Shown here piece after piece: positions 24,868 to 32,576 of a stretch of 44,247 nt of DNA (position 1 is its first letter; every line of letters starts with the position of its first letter). The stretch comes from Domibacillus enclensis (GTDB lineage: Bacteria; Bacillota; Bacilli; Bacillales; Domibacillaceae). The position numbers and the translations under genes are program-made. Under the pieces are notes generated by a model. It did not search any database, was not told the DNA's origin, and saw nothing but the letters and a program-made list of their open reading frames with translations. The stretch spans positions 1 to 44,247 of the forward strand of contig NZ_FTLX01000015.1 of assembly GCF_900156125.1 (NCBI RefSeq), read 5' to 3'.

Positions 24868-24881
24868 AGATAACGCTTTCG
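24868..24881 (+). promoter_or_regulatory. cre-like site between AraC and HPr-like genes
   Basis: AGATAACGCTTTCG matches the cre consensus at 11 of 14 positions and shares GATAACGCTTTC with the site at 14150. It lies in the divergent intergenic region and so could affect both genes. Confidence 0.4.
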
Positions 24882-24937
24882 GTGGCAGCTCCTTCATAAT
24901 AAAAGGGAATAAGGATGCTTGCAGGGAGATGATGGAA

Positions 24938-25198
24938 ATGGTGGAATGCTGTGTGAATATTGCGGCTGGAACTGGATTTGCCCGATTAGCGGTGAAGCTT
25001 TCAGAGACAGCCCGCTTGTATACGGCCGATTTATTCGTTCAATATGAAGACAAAACCGTCCACATTAAAGGGTGTGCTGAATCGATCATGGACGTAATGG
25101 CACTGCCAATCAAACCGGGCGTCTGTATTCAGTTAAAAGCAGTTGGTATTGATGAGCAAAAAGCGCTGCAGGCAGCAAAAATGCATATGAAGAATTAA
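24938..25198 (+). CDS. HPr/Crh-like protein lacking the phosphorylatable histidine
   Basis: An 86-residue protein (HPr 88, Crh 85). Its start aligns with HPr/Crh: MVECCVNIAAGTGFARLAV against HPr ...DSGIHARPA. The His15 position is lost (GFARLA in place of GIHARPA) and Pro18 is Leu. Downstream, KTVHIKG...SIMDVMALPIKPG matches HPr KTVNLKSIMGVMSLGIAKG, so the regulatory-Ser segment survives as Ser49 in SIMDVM, but with a four-residue insertion (GCAE) before it. AGGGAG is nine bases before the ATG at 24938; two earlier ATGs are too close. It could be a regulator phosphorylated by HPr kinase, like Crh, but not a PTS phosphocarrier. The gene ends three bases before an ATG and 23 bases before the aldo/keto reductase start, so the two are co-transcribed. 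Confidence 0.75.
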   Translation: MVECCVNIAAGTGFARLAVKLSETARLYTADLFVQYEDKTVHIKGCAESIMDVMALPIKPGVCIQLKAVGIDEQKALQAAKMHMKN

Positions 25199-25221
25199 TG
25201 AAATGGGAAGAGGGGACAAAT

Positions 25222-26202
25222 ATGGATTATTTAAAGCTTGGAAATACGTGTCTGGATGTATCAAGACTTTGCCTTGGCTGCATGGGGTTTGGTGATAAAA
25301 ACCGATGGATTCATCAATGGGTGCTGGATGAGGAAAGCAGCCGGCCAGTGATCAAAAAGGCACTGGAGCTCGGTATCAATTTTTTTGATACAGCGAATGT
25401 GTATTCAGATGGAACGAGCGAGGAATTTGTCGGCCGCGCGCTAAAGGATTTTGCGAGACGCGATGAGATTGTGCTGGCCACCAAAGTTTATTTTCCGATG
25501 GATAACGGCCCAAATGGCTCTGGGTTGTCAAGGAAGGCCATCATGAGTGAAATTGACAACAGCTTAAAAAGGCTCGGAACAGATTATGTCGACCTTTACC
25601 AAATTCACCGCTGGGATTACCAGACGCCGATTGAAGAAACGATGGAAGCGCTGCATGATGTTGTGAAAGCGGGAAAGGTGCGCTATATCGGGGCCTCAGC
25701 AATGCATTCATGGCAGTTTTTAAAGGCGAATCATACAGCAGAGAAAAACGGCTGGACAAAGTTTGTTTCCATGCAGAATCATTTGAACCTTTTGTACCGT
25801 GAAGAAGAAAGGGAGATGCTTCCCCTTTGCCGGGAGGAGAAAATTGGCGTTATTCCATACAGCCCGCTGGCATCCGGGCGGCTGACACGCGACTGGTCTG
25901 AAACGACACATCGCTCCCAAACAGATGAGGTGCAAAAATCCAAATATGATGCAACGGCTGAAGCAGATCGGCTTATTGTTGAACGGGTGGCTGCCATTGC
26001 GGAAAAACACGGTGTGCCGCGCGTCCAAATCGCCATTGCCTGGCTTCTTCAAAAGGAGCCGGTCATAGCACCGATTATTGGTGCCACAAAGGTGTCCCAT
26101 CTTGAAGCAGCCGCTGCCGCTTTATCGGTTCAACTGACGGCGGAGGAAGTGGAATGGCTGGAAGAACCGTACGTACCGCATGCGATCGTTGGATATAAAT
26201 AA
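25222..26202 (+). CDS. aldo/keto reductase, YrpG-like
   Basis: A 326-residue cytoplasmic NADPH-dependent reductase with the (beta/alpha)8 fold. The catalytic tetrad is visible: Asp and Tyr in FFDTANVYS, Lys in ATKVY and His in YQIHRWD. The C-terminal cofactor segment PVIAPIIGATKVSHLEAA is intact. Length and sequence style match Bacillus YrpG-type members as I remember them; the substrate is unknown. The ATG at 25222 follows GAGGGG; an earlier in-frame ATG at 25201 has no ribosome site of its own. A weak hairpin with a T-run follows the gene at about 26205-26250. Confidence 0.88.
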   Translation: MDYLKLGNTCLDVSRLCLGCMGFGDKNRWIHQWVLDEESSRPVIKKALELGINFFDTANVYSDGTSEEFVGRALKDFARRDEIVLATKVYFPMDNGPNGSGLSRKAIMSEIDNSLKRLGTDYVDLYQIHRWDYQTPIEETMEALHDVVKAGKVRYIGASAMHSWQFLKANHTAEKNGWTKFVSMQNHLNLLYREEEREMLPLCREEKIGVIPYSPLASGRLTRDWSETTHRSQTDEVQKSKYDATAEADRLIVERVAAIAEKHGVPRVQIAIAWLLQKEPVIAPIIGATKVSHLEAAAAALSVQLTAEEVEWLEEPYVPHAIVGYK

Positions 26203-26264
26203 TGAAAAGGTCTGGCTTGTGAGAAAAATTCATGAGACGGGCTTTTTTGTCTTCAACTTTTATT

Positions 26265-26278
26265 GGAAAACGCTTGCA
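26265..26278 (+). promoter_or_regulatory. cre-like site before the second LacI gene
   Basis: GGAAAACGCTTGCA matches the cre consensus at 12 of 14 positions and overlaps the likely -35 (TTGCAA at 26275), consistent with catabolite repression. Confidence 0.55.
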
Positions 26279-26302
26279 AATAAGAAGGAAAACAACTAAA
26301 AT
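26275..26302 (+). promoter_or_regulatory. promoter of the second LacI gene
   Basis: TTGCAA at 26275-26280 and TAAAAT at 26297-26302, spacer 16, placed between the cre-like site and the palindromic operator. Confidence 0.4.
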
Positions 26303-26312
26303 AATGTGTGTA

Positions 26313-26330
26313 AATGTAATCGATTACATT
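26313..26330. promoter_or_regulatory. perfect palindromic LacI-family operator
   Basis: AATGTAATCGATTACATT is an 18-bp perfect palindrome centred on CG, the classical LacI-family operator form. It is just downstream of the promoter and 17 bases before the ATG. A near-copy lies at 27366. Confidence 0.8.
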
Positions 26331-26347
26331 TTGTAAGGAGAACCAAC

Positions 26348-27349
26348 ATGGCAAAAATGAGTGATGTAGCAGAGCTGGCGGGTGTTTCGACAGCCACTGT
26401 TTCCAGAGTGTTGCGCAGCCCGGATGCTGTTAAAGAAGAGACACAGAAAAAAGTATATGAAGCCATTAAACAACTGGATTATCAGCCAAATATGCTGGCA
26501 AGAAAGTTCCGAACCAGCAGAACCGGCACGCTGCTGGTTGTCGTCCCAGACTTGAATAATCTTGTGTTTTCCGGCATGATGGCCGGCATTGATGCAGAAG
26601 CAGCGAAATATGGCTATCAGGTGCTGCTTGGCAATACAAATGGAGACAAGCGCAAAACGGATGGCTACATTGAGCAGCTCAAGCAAAAGCAGGTGGATGG
26701 GCTGATCTTGCTTTCCGTTCAGCTGGATGAGCTCGTCTGGGAGGAGATCGCTGAGCGGTATCCGGTTGTCATTGCGTCTGATTATGTGGAAGGCATTCGA
26801 GTCCCGACAATCTCCATTGATAACACCGCCTGCGGGAGAAAAGTGACCAATCATTTCATTAATCTGGGTCATACGAAAATCGGCTTTATTGGCGGCAACA
26901 TACAGGCCTCAGTCAGCCGTGACCGGTTAAACGGCTTTAAGCAGGCACTGACCGAAGCAGGGATTTCACTGCAAAAGCAATGGGTCGAAGAAGGAGACTA
27001 TTCGATTGAATCCGGATACAGTCTTTGTCTTAACATGATGGAACGTCCCAATCATCCGACAGCTATCTTTTGCGGAAGCGATGAAATGGCGATTGGCGCC
27101 ATTCATGCGTTGAGAGAAAAAGGAATGCGTGTGCCTGAGGACGTGGCTGTAGCAGGGTTTGATGACATCAAATTTTCAGCTGTCATGAATCCGTCTTTAA
27201 CGACAATGGCACAGCCGCTTCATGAAATGGGACGCAAGGCAATGGAGGTCCTGTATCAATTAATGGACGGGCAGACACCTTCCGATCAGCCGATTTATAT
27301 TGAAAGTGAATTTAAAATTAGAGAGTCATGCGGTTTTCATCAAAGATGA
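26348..27349 (+). CDS. LacI-family transcriptional regulator of the second oxidoreductase cluster
   Basis: A 333-residue repressor. HTH: MSDVAELAGVSTATVSRVL (residues 4-22); hinge YQPNMLARKF; then a ligand-binding domain with FCGSDEMAIGA and VAGFDDIKFSA. The ATG at 26348 follows AAGGAG; 14 upstream codons in the frame cover the operator and are not coding. Operators on both sides of the gene imply that it controls itself and the isomerase/dehydrogenase genes that follow. Confidence 0.9.
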   Translation: MAKMSDVAELAGVSTATVSRVLRSPDAVKEETQKKVYEAIKQLDYQPNMLARKFRTSRTGTLLVVVPDLNNLVFSGMMAGIDAEAAKYGYQVLLGNTNGDKRKTDGYIEQLKQKQVDGLILLSVQLDELVWEEIAERYPVVIASDYVEGIRVPTISIDNTACGRKVTNHFINLGHTKIGFIGGNIQASVSRDRLNGFKQALTEAGISLQKQWVEEGDYSIESGYSLCLNMMERPNHPTAIFCGSDEMAIGAIHALREKGMRVPEDVAVAGFDDIKFSAVMNPSLTTMAQPLHEMGRKAMEVLYQLMDGQTPSDQPIYIESEFKIRESCGFHQR

Positions 27350-27365
27350 GCCGCACTTTTAATAA

Positions 27366-27383
27366 AATGTAATCCATTACAAA
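27366..27383. promoter_or_regulatory. second copy of the LacI-family operator
   Basis: AATGTAATCCATTACAAA repeats the operator at 26313 with two changes. It lies between the regulator stop and the isomerase start, where it could repress a local promoter or block read-through. Confidence 0.7.
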
Positions 27384-27397
27384 GAGGAGGAAAAAAC

Positions 27398-28159
27398 ATG
27401 AACAATATTCCAGTAGCTGTACAGCTTTTTACATTACGCGAGGAAACGGAAAAGGACTTTGCCGGCACGTTAAAGAGGGTGGCTGAACTAGGATTTGATG
27501 GGGTTGAGTTTGCCGGTTTTGGCGAATTGAGCGCGAAGGAAGTAAAAGCTCTTCTCGATGAATATGGTTTAAAAGCCTCATCAAGCCATGTTCCGCTTGA
27601 CCGCATTCAGGAGGACATTGAAAACGTCATTGAGGAGCAAAAGATCATCGGCAGCCGTTACGTTGTATGCCCGTATATTTTGCCAGAGCAGCGCAGTGAA
27701 GAAAACTATCGGGCACTGCTGCAGACGTTAGAAACAGCAGGGGAAGCATGCAGGAAAGAAGGGCTGACGCTTTGCTACCACAACCATGATTTTGAATTGG
27801 AAAAAATGGCGGATGGGCGCACCGTACTCGAAACGATTTTGGATGAAACGAAAACAGCAGCTGAATTCGATATTTACTGGCTGACAAAAGCGGGAGAACA
27901 GCCGGCCGAATGGATTAAAAAATACGCAGGCCGTACGCCGCTTGTTCATTTAAAAGACATGACAACAGACGATGTGCAGTTTTTCGCAGAGCTTGGAACA
28001 GGCGGCGTAGACATTGAAGCTGTTCTTGAAACTGCCGAGGCAACAAATGTAGAGTGGTGGGTAGTGGAGCAGGATATGACGAAGCGCACACCATTTGAAA
28101 GCATCGAAATGAGCCTGGATTATTTAAAAACAAAGCTGCCGCATTTAGCGGGCAAGTAA
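27398..28159 (+). CDS. sugar phosphate isomerase/epimerase, xylose-isomerase-like TIM barrel
   Basis: A 253-residue TIM-barrel enzyme. Candidate metal ligands: Glu in HNHDFELE, Asp in AEFDIYWL, His in LVHLKDM and Glu in VVEQDMT. It opens with PVAVQLFTLREETEKDF, a common start in this family. GAGGAGG precedes the ATG. It is shorter than the YcjR-like enzyme at 21161 and not closely similar, so it is not a recent duplicate. First gene of a three-gene unit with two dehydrogenases; likely works on a keto-sugar made by one of them. Confidence 0.85.
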   Translation: MNNIPVAVQLFTLREETEKDFAGTLKRVAELGFDGVEFAGFGELSAKEVKALLDEYGLKASSSHVPLDRIQEDIENVIEEQKIIGSRYVVCPYILPEQRSEENYRALLQTLETAGEACRKEGLTLCYHNHDFELEKMADGRTVLETILDETKTAAEFDIYWLTKAGEQPAEWIKKYAGRTPLVHLKDMTTDDVQFFAELGTGGVDIEAVLETAEATNVEWWVVEQDMTKRTPFESIEMSLDYLKTKLPHLAGK

Positions 28160-28170
28160 GGAGTCGTCGC

Positions 28171-29241
28171 ATGACATTACGTGTTGGATTAATTGGCTGC
28201 GGCAATATAAGCGGCATATACCTGGAAAACAGCCAGACGTTTGATTCGTTTACGATTGAAGCTTGTGCGGATCTTGATCGCGCGAAGGCAGAAGAGGCAG
28301 CGGCTGCGTACGGGGTGCCTCGTGTGATGGATGTGGATGAATTGATTGCGTCGCCGGAGATTGACCTCGTCTTGAATTTAACCGTTCCGCATGCGCATGC
28401 CGAGGTAGCTGTCCGGGCGATTGAGCAAAAGAAACACGTGTATTCAGAAAAGCCGCTTGCGATCACATTAGAAGACGGCAAGCGGATCATTGAAAAAGCA
28501 GCAGAGTACGGCGTGTTAGCCGGTTCCGCGCCAGATACATTTTTAGGCGGCAGCATTCAGCTTGCTCACCAGCTGATTGAGGAAGGCGAAATCGGCCGAA
28601 TTGTCGGCGCGACCGCTTTTATGATGTCGAGAGGCCCCGAGTCGTGGCATCCGAATCCTGAATTCTTCTATCATGCCGGGGGCGGGCCGATGTATGATAT
28701 GGGGCCGTATTATTTAACGGCGCTCGTCAGCCTGCTCGGTCCGGTCAAGCGATTGACTGGCTCCGCGCGCATTACGTATCCTGAGCGGCTGATCACAAGC
28801 GAGCCGAAAAAGGGCGAGAAAATTATCGTGCAAGTTCCGACTCATGTAACAGGATTGCTTGACTTTGAACAAGGCGCATCGGCAACGATTACAACAAGCT
28901 TTGATGTAGCAGCTGCGCGAACGCCATTTATCGAAATTTACGGCGAAGAGGGCACGATCAGTTTGCCTGATCCGAATCATTTTCACCTGCCTGTTTTGCT
29001 GAAAAAGGTCGGAGAAGACGATTGGAAAGAGCTCAAGCCTGAAACCGTTCTTCCCCAAAATGCGCGTGGTGTGGGCCTTGCCGATATGGCGGATGCGATT
29101 GCAACAGGCCGGCGCCCGAGGGCTAATGGAGATATGGCCTACCATGTGCTTGAGATTATGCACGGAATTCACCATTCATCGGATTACGGACACCACTACG
29201 AAATGGAAAGCACGTGCGAAAAAATGGATTTCGTCCTATGA
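28171..29241 (+). CDS. Gfo/Idh/MocA-family oxidoreductase with atypical substrate-site motif
   Basis: A 356-residue dehydrogenase. The Rossmann motif is GCGNIS, the catalytic Lys is in SEKPL. Where most relatives have DxGxHxxD, this one reads YDMGPYYLTALV, so the usual histidine is replaced by tyrosine; such members exist in the family and may differ in chemistry. AAGGAG precedes the ATG. Overlaps the next gene as ATGA. Confidence 0.85.
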   Translation: MTLRVGLIGCGNISGIYLENSQTFDSFTIEACADLDRAKAEEAAAAYGVPRVMDVDELIASPEIDLVLNLTVPHAHAEVAVRAIEQKKHVYSEKPLAITLEDGKRIIEKAAEYGVLAGSAPDTFLGGSIQLAHQLIEEGEIGRIVGATAFMMSRGPESWHPNPEFFYHAGGGPMYDMGPYYLTALVSLLGPVKRLTGSARITYPERLITSEPKKGEKIIVQVPTHVTGLLDFEQGASATITTSFDVAAARTPFIEIYGEEGTISLPDPNHFHLPVLLKKVGEDDWKELKPETVLPQNARGVGLADMADAIATGRRPRANGDMAYHVLEIMHGIHHSSDYGHHYEMESTCEKMDFVL

Positions 29242-30260
29242 TACAGTTTAAGATCATCGTAGCAGGCTGCGGCAGCATGTCGAATGAATGGATCGATTGT
29301 ATAGAAAAGGATGAAACGGCGAAAATCGTTGCGCTCATGGATGTAAAGATAGAGGCGGCAGAGGCGATGGCAAAGCGCCGTGGTCTGCAGGTGCCGTGCT
29401 ATAGTGATTTATCGGAAGCTTTAGCCGATACAAACGGCAATTTGCTTATTGATGTGACAATACCGGCTGCACATAAGCAGGTGGTGACGACTGCATTGAG
29501 GTCAGGCTACCATGTATTTGGCGAAAAGCCTATTGCCGAAACGCTGGAGGATGCCGTGGCTGTTGTTCAAGCGGCCGACGAGACGGGAATGACCTATGCC
29601 GTTATGCAAAACCGGCGGTATACGAAACCGATTCGAACGCTTCAGCAGCTAGTAGTTGAAAATAAAATTGGTCAGATAGGGTCTATTCACGCTGATTTTT
29701 TCATCGGTCCGCGTTTTGGCGGATTCCGTGAACAAATGGATAGCCCGCTGCTTGTGGATATGGCCATTCACACGTTTGACCAGGCGCGATTCTTAACTGG
29801 TGCGGATGCAGTATCTGTTTATTGTCACGAATATAACCCACTCGGCTCCTGGTATGAGGGCAATGCAGCCGCTGTTTGTATTTTTGAAATGAGCAATGGA
29901 GCGGTTTTCACGTACCGGGGCTCGTGGTGTACAGACGGTCACAAAACATCGTGGGATGCCGACTGGCGTATTTCAGGTTCAAAAGGCAGCGCCCGCTGGG
30001 ATGGAGAAAGCGCCCCGGTACTGGAGATACGGGATGAATCCGGAACAGGCGAATTTATTTTCCCTGTACAGACGGTCACCGCTAAGAATCGCTGGCCGGG
30101 AAAAGAGGGACACGCCGGCTGTCTTGATGAAATGTTTGCATCTCTCAAAGAGAACCGTCTTGCTGAAACGGACTGCCGCGATAATATAAAAAGCATGAAA
30201 ATGGTGTTCGGGGCGCTGGAAAGTGCACGAACTGGAGCAAAGGTCAGTCTGATTGATTGA
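29238..30260 (+). CDS. Gfo/Idh/MocA-family oxidoreductase, partner of the preceding gene
   Basis: A 340-residue dehydrogenase. The Rossmann motif is AGCGSMS, the catalytic Lys is in GEKPI, and DMAIHTFDQARFL has the usual histidine and aspartate. The ATG at 29238 overlaps the previous stop (ATGA) and lacks a strong ribosome site, so translation probably depends on coupling. This and the preceding enzyme differ at the substrate-site histidine, which suggests two distinct steps rather than redundancy. Confidence 0.85.
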   Translation: MIQFKIIVAGCGSMSNEWIDCIEKDETAKIVALMDVKIEAAEAMAKRRGLQVPCYSDLSEALADTNGNLLIDVTIPAAHKQVVTTALRSGYHVFGEKPIAETLEDAVAVVQAADETGMTYAVMQNRRYTKPIRTLQQLVVENKIGQIGSIHADFFIGPRFGGFREQMDSPLLVDMAIHTFDQARFLTGADAVSVYCHEYNPLGSWYEGNAAAVCIFEMSNGAVFTYRGSWCTDGHKTSWDADWRISGSKGSARWDGESAPVLEIRDESGTGEFIFPVQTVTAKNRWPGKEGHAGCLDEMFASLKENRLAETDCRDNIKSMKMVFGALESARTGAKVSLID

Positions 30261-30285
30261 TTGAACAGACTGCGTGAGATTTTTT
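30245..30285 (+). terminator. probable terminator of the second oxidoreductase cluster
   Basis: CAGTCTG at 30245-30251 pairs with CAGACTG at 30266-30272 across the stop codon and a GATT triple repeat, followed by a T-run at 30280-30285. A second small hairpin (GATTTTTTGAAAAAATC) follows. Confidence 0.45.
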
Positions 30286-30370
30286 GAAAAAATCAGTATA
30301 CTATAGAGTAAGAATAAGGACGTCATCTGATTATTCAGGTGGCGTTCCGCTTTGAAAAGAGGCAGACGGA

Positions 30371-31258
30371 ATGAATACGATCGAAACGATTTATAAAAGA
30401 GCGGTTATGACAGATCGCCCTGGTGCGAATGAGACATGCTTTCATTTCTATGATAAAGGACAAAACCGCTACATTTCCATTCCAAAAGAAGATGTAACGG
30501 ATACAGAACGGCAGCTTCTCTCACAGCTATATACACCAATTGAGCGGAATAACGGGCAAAGTCAGCATTCTTCTGTTGAACAAAAGTGGTGGGATTTTCT
30601 TGCGAATGACGGAGAATGTCCGTCTGTGAAAGCGGAGCGCGTGCGTTTTTTATACATAAAGCTGGCAGAAGACGACCGGAGCGGTTTTTTTGAAGCGGTC
30701 GATACCTTTTTTGATCATTCTCTTCTTGTTGTGTGGACAGGAGAAAAAGAGTGCATTTTGATAGAGGAAGAATCTGATTATCCCATTCAAAAAGAAGATG
30801 CCCAGACGTTTTTAGATGTATTAGCAGGAGACTTTTATATGGCCGGGCGATTATTTACCGGCCGTTTCGCCAAACTAGCCGATTCATTGAAATTCGTTTA
30901 TGCCAATGAAACAGAAGCGGCCCGTAAAGCAGCGCTGCTGATTCCAGAGCAAAAGGTAACAACAATTGAAACCGTTGTGCCACATCTGTTTTTAGCTCAA
31001 AACGGTTCAGAGCTAGTCCGCTTTTTTGCAGAGGAGCAGGAGCTTTTTCAGGAAGATGATGATTTGCGCAATACGCTTCAGCTGTTTATTCAAAATAATT
31101 TAAACGTCAGCCAGACCGCGAAGCAGCTTCATCTCCACCGGAACAGTCTGCAGTACCGGATTGATAAGTTCATCGACAGAACCGGAATTGACGTCCGTTC
31201 TTATGAAGGCGCGCTGCTTGTTTATATGATTTGCTTAATGAGTGTCAAAAAGCAATAA
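30371..31258 (+). CDS. PucR/CdaR-type helix-turn-helix regulator, YxkF-like
   Basis: A 295-residue protein. The C-terminal ~60 residues form an HTH_30 domain: LNVSQTAKQLHLHRNSLQYR followed by IDKFIDRTGIDVRSYEGA, typical of PucR/CdaR regulators. The N-terminal ~230 residues are not recognised. AAAAGAGG is nine bases before the ATG. It directly precedes an MsmX-type ATPase, as I recall for yxkF in Bacillus subtilis; a role in controlling msmX is inferred from that neighbourhood. A TATACT -10-like box is at 30297, without a good -35. Confidence 0.75.
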   Translation: MNTIETIYKRAVMTDRPGANETCFHFYDKGQNRYISIPKEDVTDTERQLLSQLYTPIERNNGQSQHSSVEQKWWDFLANDGECPSVKAERVRFLYIKLAEDDRSGFFEAVDTFFDHSLLVVWTGEKECILIEEESDYPIQKEDAQTFLDVLAGDFYMAGRLFTGRFAKLADSLKFVYANETEAARKAALLIPEQKVTTIETVVPHLFLAQNGSELVRFFAEEQELFQEDDDLRNTLQLFIQNNLNVSQTAKQLHLHRNSLQYRIDKFIDRTGIDVRSYEGALLVYMICLMSVKKQ

Positions 31259-31296
31259 GGATTGACCCATCTATCGTACTAGGCCAGAAAGAATAG

Positions 31297-31350
31297 GGAC
31301 AAGGTGCACAAGGTGAAAGCGCAATCTTTGTGCACACTGTCCATTTTTAT
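31297..31350 (+). terminator. terminator between YxkF-like and MsmX genes
   Basis: GGACAAGGTGCACAAG pairs with CTTTGTGCACACTGTCC with small bulges, followed by ATTTTTATTT. msmX may therefore have its own promoter (TACAAT at 31367). Confidence 0.7.
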
Positions 31351-31379
31351 TTATCTTGTAAGCGAATACAATAAAAACA

Positions 31380-31393
31380 AGAAAACGGTTACA
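31380..31393 (+). promoter_or_regulatory. cre-like site overlapping the msmX ribosome-site region
   Basis: AGAAAACGGTTACA matches the cre consensus at 12 of 14 positions. It lies between the -10-like TACAAT and the AGGAGG ribosome site. Confidence 0.45.
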
Positions 31394-31406
31394 GGAGGAA
31401 TTGGAA

Positions 31407-32507
31407 ATGGCAGAACTTCAATTAAACAATATTTATAAAGTGTACGATGGAAACGTAACAGCGGTGGAGGACTTCAACCTTCACATTCAAGATAAAGAGT
31501 TTATCGTATTCGTAGGGCCATCTGGCTGTGGTAAATCGACGACTCTTCGTATGATCGCCGGCCTTGAGGAAATTTCAAAAGGCGACTTTTTCATCGATGA
31601 CCGCCGCGTAAATGATGTAGCGCCGAAAGACCGCGACATTGCCATGGTGTTCCAGAACTACGCTCTTTATCCGCATATGACAGTTTACGACAATATGGCG
31701 TTTGGATTAAAGCTTCGCAAAATGCCAAAAGATGAAATCAAGCAGCGCGTTGACAATGCGGCGCAGATTCTTGGATTAACGGAATATTTGCAGCGTAAAC
31801 CGAAAGCATTATCTGGCGGTCAGCGCCAGCGTGTGGCACTTGGCCGCGCGATCGTCCGTGATGCTAAAGTATTCTTAATGGATGAGCCGCTTTCCAACCT
31901 TGATGCCAAGCTTCGTGTGCAGATGCGTTCTGAAATTATTAAGCTTCATCAGCGCTTGCAGACAACAACGATTTACGTAACACATGACCAGACAGAGGCA
32001 TTGACAATGGCGACTCGTATCGTTGTTATGAAAGCCGGTAAAATCATGCAGATCGGTTCACCGAAAGAAGTATACGAAAACCCTGAAAATGCCTTTGTCG
32101 CTGGCTTTATCGGATCACCGCCAATGAACTTCTTTAATGCAGAGCTTGGTGATGGATTTGTGAAAATCGGCAACAGATCACTGGATGTTCCAGAAGGAAA
32201 AATGCGTTACCTTCGTGACCAGGGATATGTTGGCAAGAGCATTATTCTAGGTGTTCGTCCGGAAGACATTCATGACGAGCTCATTTTCCTTGAAGCTTCT
32301 CAACATTCCGCCTTTGATGCGACGGTTTCTGTATCCGAGCTTCTCGGTGCTGAGATCATGGTGTATTCGGATATTGAAGGCCAGAACTTTGTAGCACGCC
32401 TTGATTCACGCCTTGATATTATGGCAGGCGAAAAAATCCAGCTTGCATTCGATATGAACAAAGCGCATTTCTTTGATGCGACGTCAGAGGTACGCATTCG
32501 CCCATAA
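31407..32507 (+). CDS. msmX: carbohydrate ABC transporter ATP-binding protein MsmX/UgpC
   Basis: A 366-residue ATPase. Walker A GPSGCGKST (37-45), Q-loop VFQNYALYPHMT, signature LSGGQRQRVALGRAI (from about 134), Walker B VFLMDEPLSNLDA and switch HDQTEA. The last ~130 residues form the regulatory TOBE/OB region of the MalK class. MsmX is a shared ATPase for several sugar importers in Bacillus. Here the importer at 14198-17269 has no ATPase and this is the only one in the window, so they probably work together. The ATG at 31407 has AGGAGG eight bases upstream; the frame opens at a TTG two codons earlier. Confidence 0.92.
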   Translation: MAELQLNNIYKVYDGNVTAVEDFNLHIQDKEFIVFVGPSGCGKSTTLRMIAGLEEISKGDFFIDDRRVNDVAPKDRDIAMVFQNYALYPHMTVYDNMAFGLKLRKMPKDEIKQRVDNAAQILGLTEYLQRKPKALSGGQRQRVALGRAIVRDAKVFLMDEPLSNLDAKLRVQMRSEIIKLHQRLQTTTIYVTHDQTEALTMATRIVVMKAGKIMQIGSPKEVYENPENAFVAGFIGSPPMNFFNAELGDGFVKIGNRSLDVPEGKMRYLRDQGYVGKSIILGVRPEDIHDELIFLEASQHSAFDATVSVSELLGAEIMVYSDIEGQNFVARLDSRLDIMAGEKIQLAFDMNKAHFFDATSEVRIRP

Positions 32508-32515
32508 TGATCGGT

Positions 32516-32556
32516 AAGCAGGGAGCAGCATATGCTTCCTGCTTTCCTGCTTTTTT
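32516..32556 (+). terminator. terminator after msmX
   Basis: AAGCAGGGAGCA at 32516-32527 pairs with TGCTTCCTGCTT at 32533-32544, followed by a T-run at 32551-32556. Confidence 0.75.
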
Positions 32557-32576
32557 AGTTTGGAGGACACATACAT

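Noticed and set aside
30251-30264. Triple GATT tandem repeat as a phase-variation tract
   Set aside because: It lies at the very end of the gene over the stop codon and is too short to be a likely slippage switch.
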